From Sphingomonadaceae bacterium (GTDB lineage Bacteria > Pseudomonadota > Alphaproteobacteria > Sphingomonadales > Sphingomonadaceae), in assembly GCA_947442095.1 (NCBI GenBank), contig CANEVG010000253.1, forward strand, positions 1 to 5,480: a DNA stretch of 5,480 nt, written 5' to 3'. Below the pieces are notes generated by a model. It had not been told where the DNA came from and ran no database searches. It saw only the letters and a list, made by a program, of their open reading frames with translations. Below, in pieces: positions 5,107 through 5,480 of the stretch. Position 1 is the first letter of the stretch. Each line of letters starts with the position of its first letter. A program made the translations under genes and the position numbers.

Positions 5107-5133
5107 TTGACGGCGTGTACCGGATGATTCACT
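5107..5133 (+). promoter_or_regulatory. Candidate ccrM promoter
   Basis: TTGACG at 5107-5112 is a 5-of-6 match to the sigma-70 -35 box. The best -10 partner is TTCACT at 5128-5133 with a short 15-bp spacer (3 of 6). The GATTC site at 5126-5130 overlaps the spacer and -10. GcrA-activated promoters in Caulobacter carry GANTC in this zone and often have poor -10 boxes. Transcription would begin around 5140, giving a leader of about 25 bases. No full CtrA box (TTAA-N7-TTAA) was seen. Confidence 0.4.
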
Positions 5134-5148
5134 TGAAGGCGGACCAGC

Positions 5149-5154
5149 AGGGGA
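5149..5154 (+). promoter_or_regulatory. ccrM ribosome-binding site
   Basis: AGGGGA, 10 bases before ATG 5165. It supports that ATG over the in-frame TTG at 5156, which lies too close to be used with this site. Confidence 0.6.
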
Positions 5155-5164
5155 TTTGGCGCAA

Positions 5165-5480
5165 ATGGTAGCTCTGACAAGAGAACGTCTGACCAAGGGG
5201 CAGACCCGTGCGCTGCGCGGCGCGGAGGCGGAAAAGGCAACGCGGCTGACCCTCCCGCTCGGCCAGATCCTGCGCGGCGATTGCATCGAGCACATGCGCA
5301 GTCTCCCGACCGGCTCGATCGACATGATCTTCGCCGATCCACCCTACAACCTGCAGCTTGGCGGCGATCTCGCGCGGCCCGATGGCAGTCATGTCGATGC
5401 CGTGACCGACGCTTGGGACAAGTTCGACAGTTTCGCCGTCTACGACCAGTTTACGCGTGACTGGCTCACAGAAGCGCGGC
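5165..5480 (+). CDS. ccrM: Cell-cycle DNA adenine methyltransferase CcrM (GANTC), 5' part only
   Basis: The first 105 codons of an open frame that runs off the window edge; family members have roughly 350-380 residues, so about 70% is missing. CcrM methylates adenine in GANTC after replication and controls cell-cycle gene expression in alphaproteobacteria. The visible part is diagnostic: GDCIEHMRSLP (38-48), then IFADPPYNLQLGGDL (55-69), carrying the catalytic DPPY at 58-61 of beta-class N6-adenine methyltransferases. Next come RPDGS.VDAV, W..FDSFA.YD and FTRDWL, which track Caulobacter CcrM almost residue for residue. DPPY this near the N-terminus fits the beta class, with the SAM-binding FxGxG motif expected in the missing C-terminal half. 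The N-terminus is about 27 residues longer than in Caulobacter CcrM; rhizobial homologues also have an extension. The start is set by the AGGGGA at 5149. Its upstream region is unusually rich in its own target site. Confidence 0.95.
   Translation, partial: MVALTRERLTKGQTRALRGAEAEKATRLTLPLGQILRGDCIEHMRSLPTGSIDMIFADPPYNLQLGGDLARPDGSHVDAVTDAWDKFDSFAVYDQFTRDWLTEAR

Larger units (their letters stand above)
4980..5130. promoter_or_regulatory. GANTC methylation-site cluster upstream of ccrM
   Basis: Five GANTC sites lie in 151 bp: GAATC 4980-4984, GACTC 5079-5083, GACTC 5088-5092, GAGTC 5097-5101 and GATTC 5126-5130. My scan of the rest of the window finds only six (near 235, 584, 742, 2610, 3384 and 4463). 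GANTC is the site CcrM methylates, and the cluster sits in the leader of the ccrM gene itself. In Caulobacter, methylation state at GANTC sites is known to influence ccrM and other cell-cycle promoters, partly through GcrA. Autoregulation here is inference. Confidence 0.7.

Overview
The window is GC-rich, densely packed bacterial chromosome. Its gene content points to an alphaproteobacterium, most likely of the order Sphingomonadales. The pointers are the cell-cycle methyltransferase gene ccrM next to rnhB, the sphingomonad-like small secreted proteins, and the style of the DoxX-like and PhnA-like proteins. The placement is inferred from protein resemblance; there is no rRNA or other marker gene. 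I see no mobile element, CRISPR array, tRNA or rRNA.

Layout. Positions 20-62 hold a rho-independent terminator for a leftward gene (95-388) that encodes a small exported protein of unknown function. Across a 121-bp divergent region, a rightward gene (510-854) encodes a small lipoprotein with the hallmarks of a cystatin (cysteine-protease inhibitor). It runs head-on, with a 3-bp gap, into a tightly packed leftward five-gene cluster. In transcription order (4293 down to 858) that cluster is: a PQQ-dependent sugar dehydrogenase lipoprotein, a HAD-family pyrimidine 5'-nucleotidase-like phosphatase, dapD (lysine/diaminopimelate synthesis), a DoxX-like membrane protein and a short PhnA/YjdM-like protein. 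Gaps are 5 and 31 bp, followed by two 4-bp stop/start overlaps, so the cluster is probably one operon. Its functions are mixed rather than one pathway.

Rightward from about 4292 lies rnhB (ribonuclease HII). Its best-supported start codon overlaps the start codon of the divergent dehydrogenase gene. After rnhB comes a 198-bp intergenic region, then the 5' end of ccrM (5165 to the window edge), the GANTC adenine methyltransferase.

The most striking signal is in that rnhB-ccrM gap. It carries five GANTC sites within 151 bp, against six in the remaining ~5.3 kb. Three of the five lie in a perfect 13-bp inverted repeat (one in each arm, one in the loop) placed directly before a candidate -35 box, and a fourth overlaps the presumed -10 region. 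This looks like a methylation-responsive control region for the methyltransferase's own gene. The second point of interest is the bacterial cystatin-like lipoprotein. The other genes are ordinary housekeeping or conserved accessory genes. No wholly new multi-gene system is evident.
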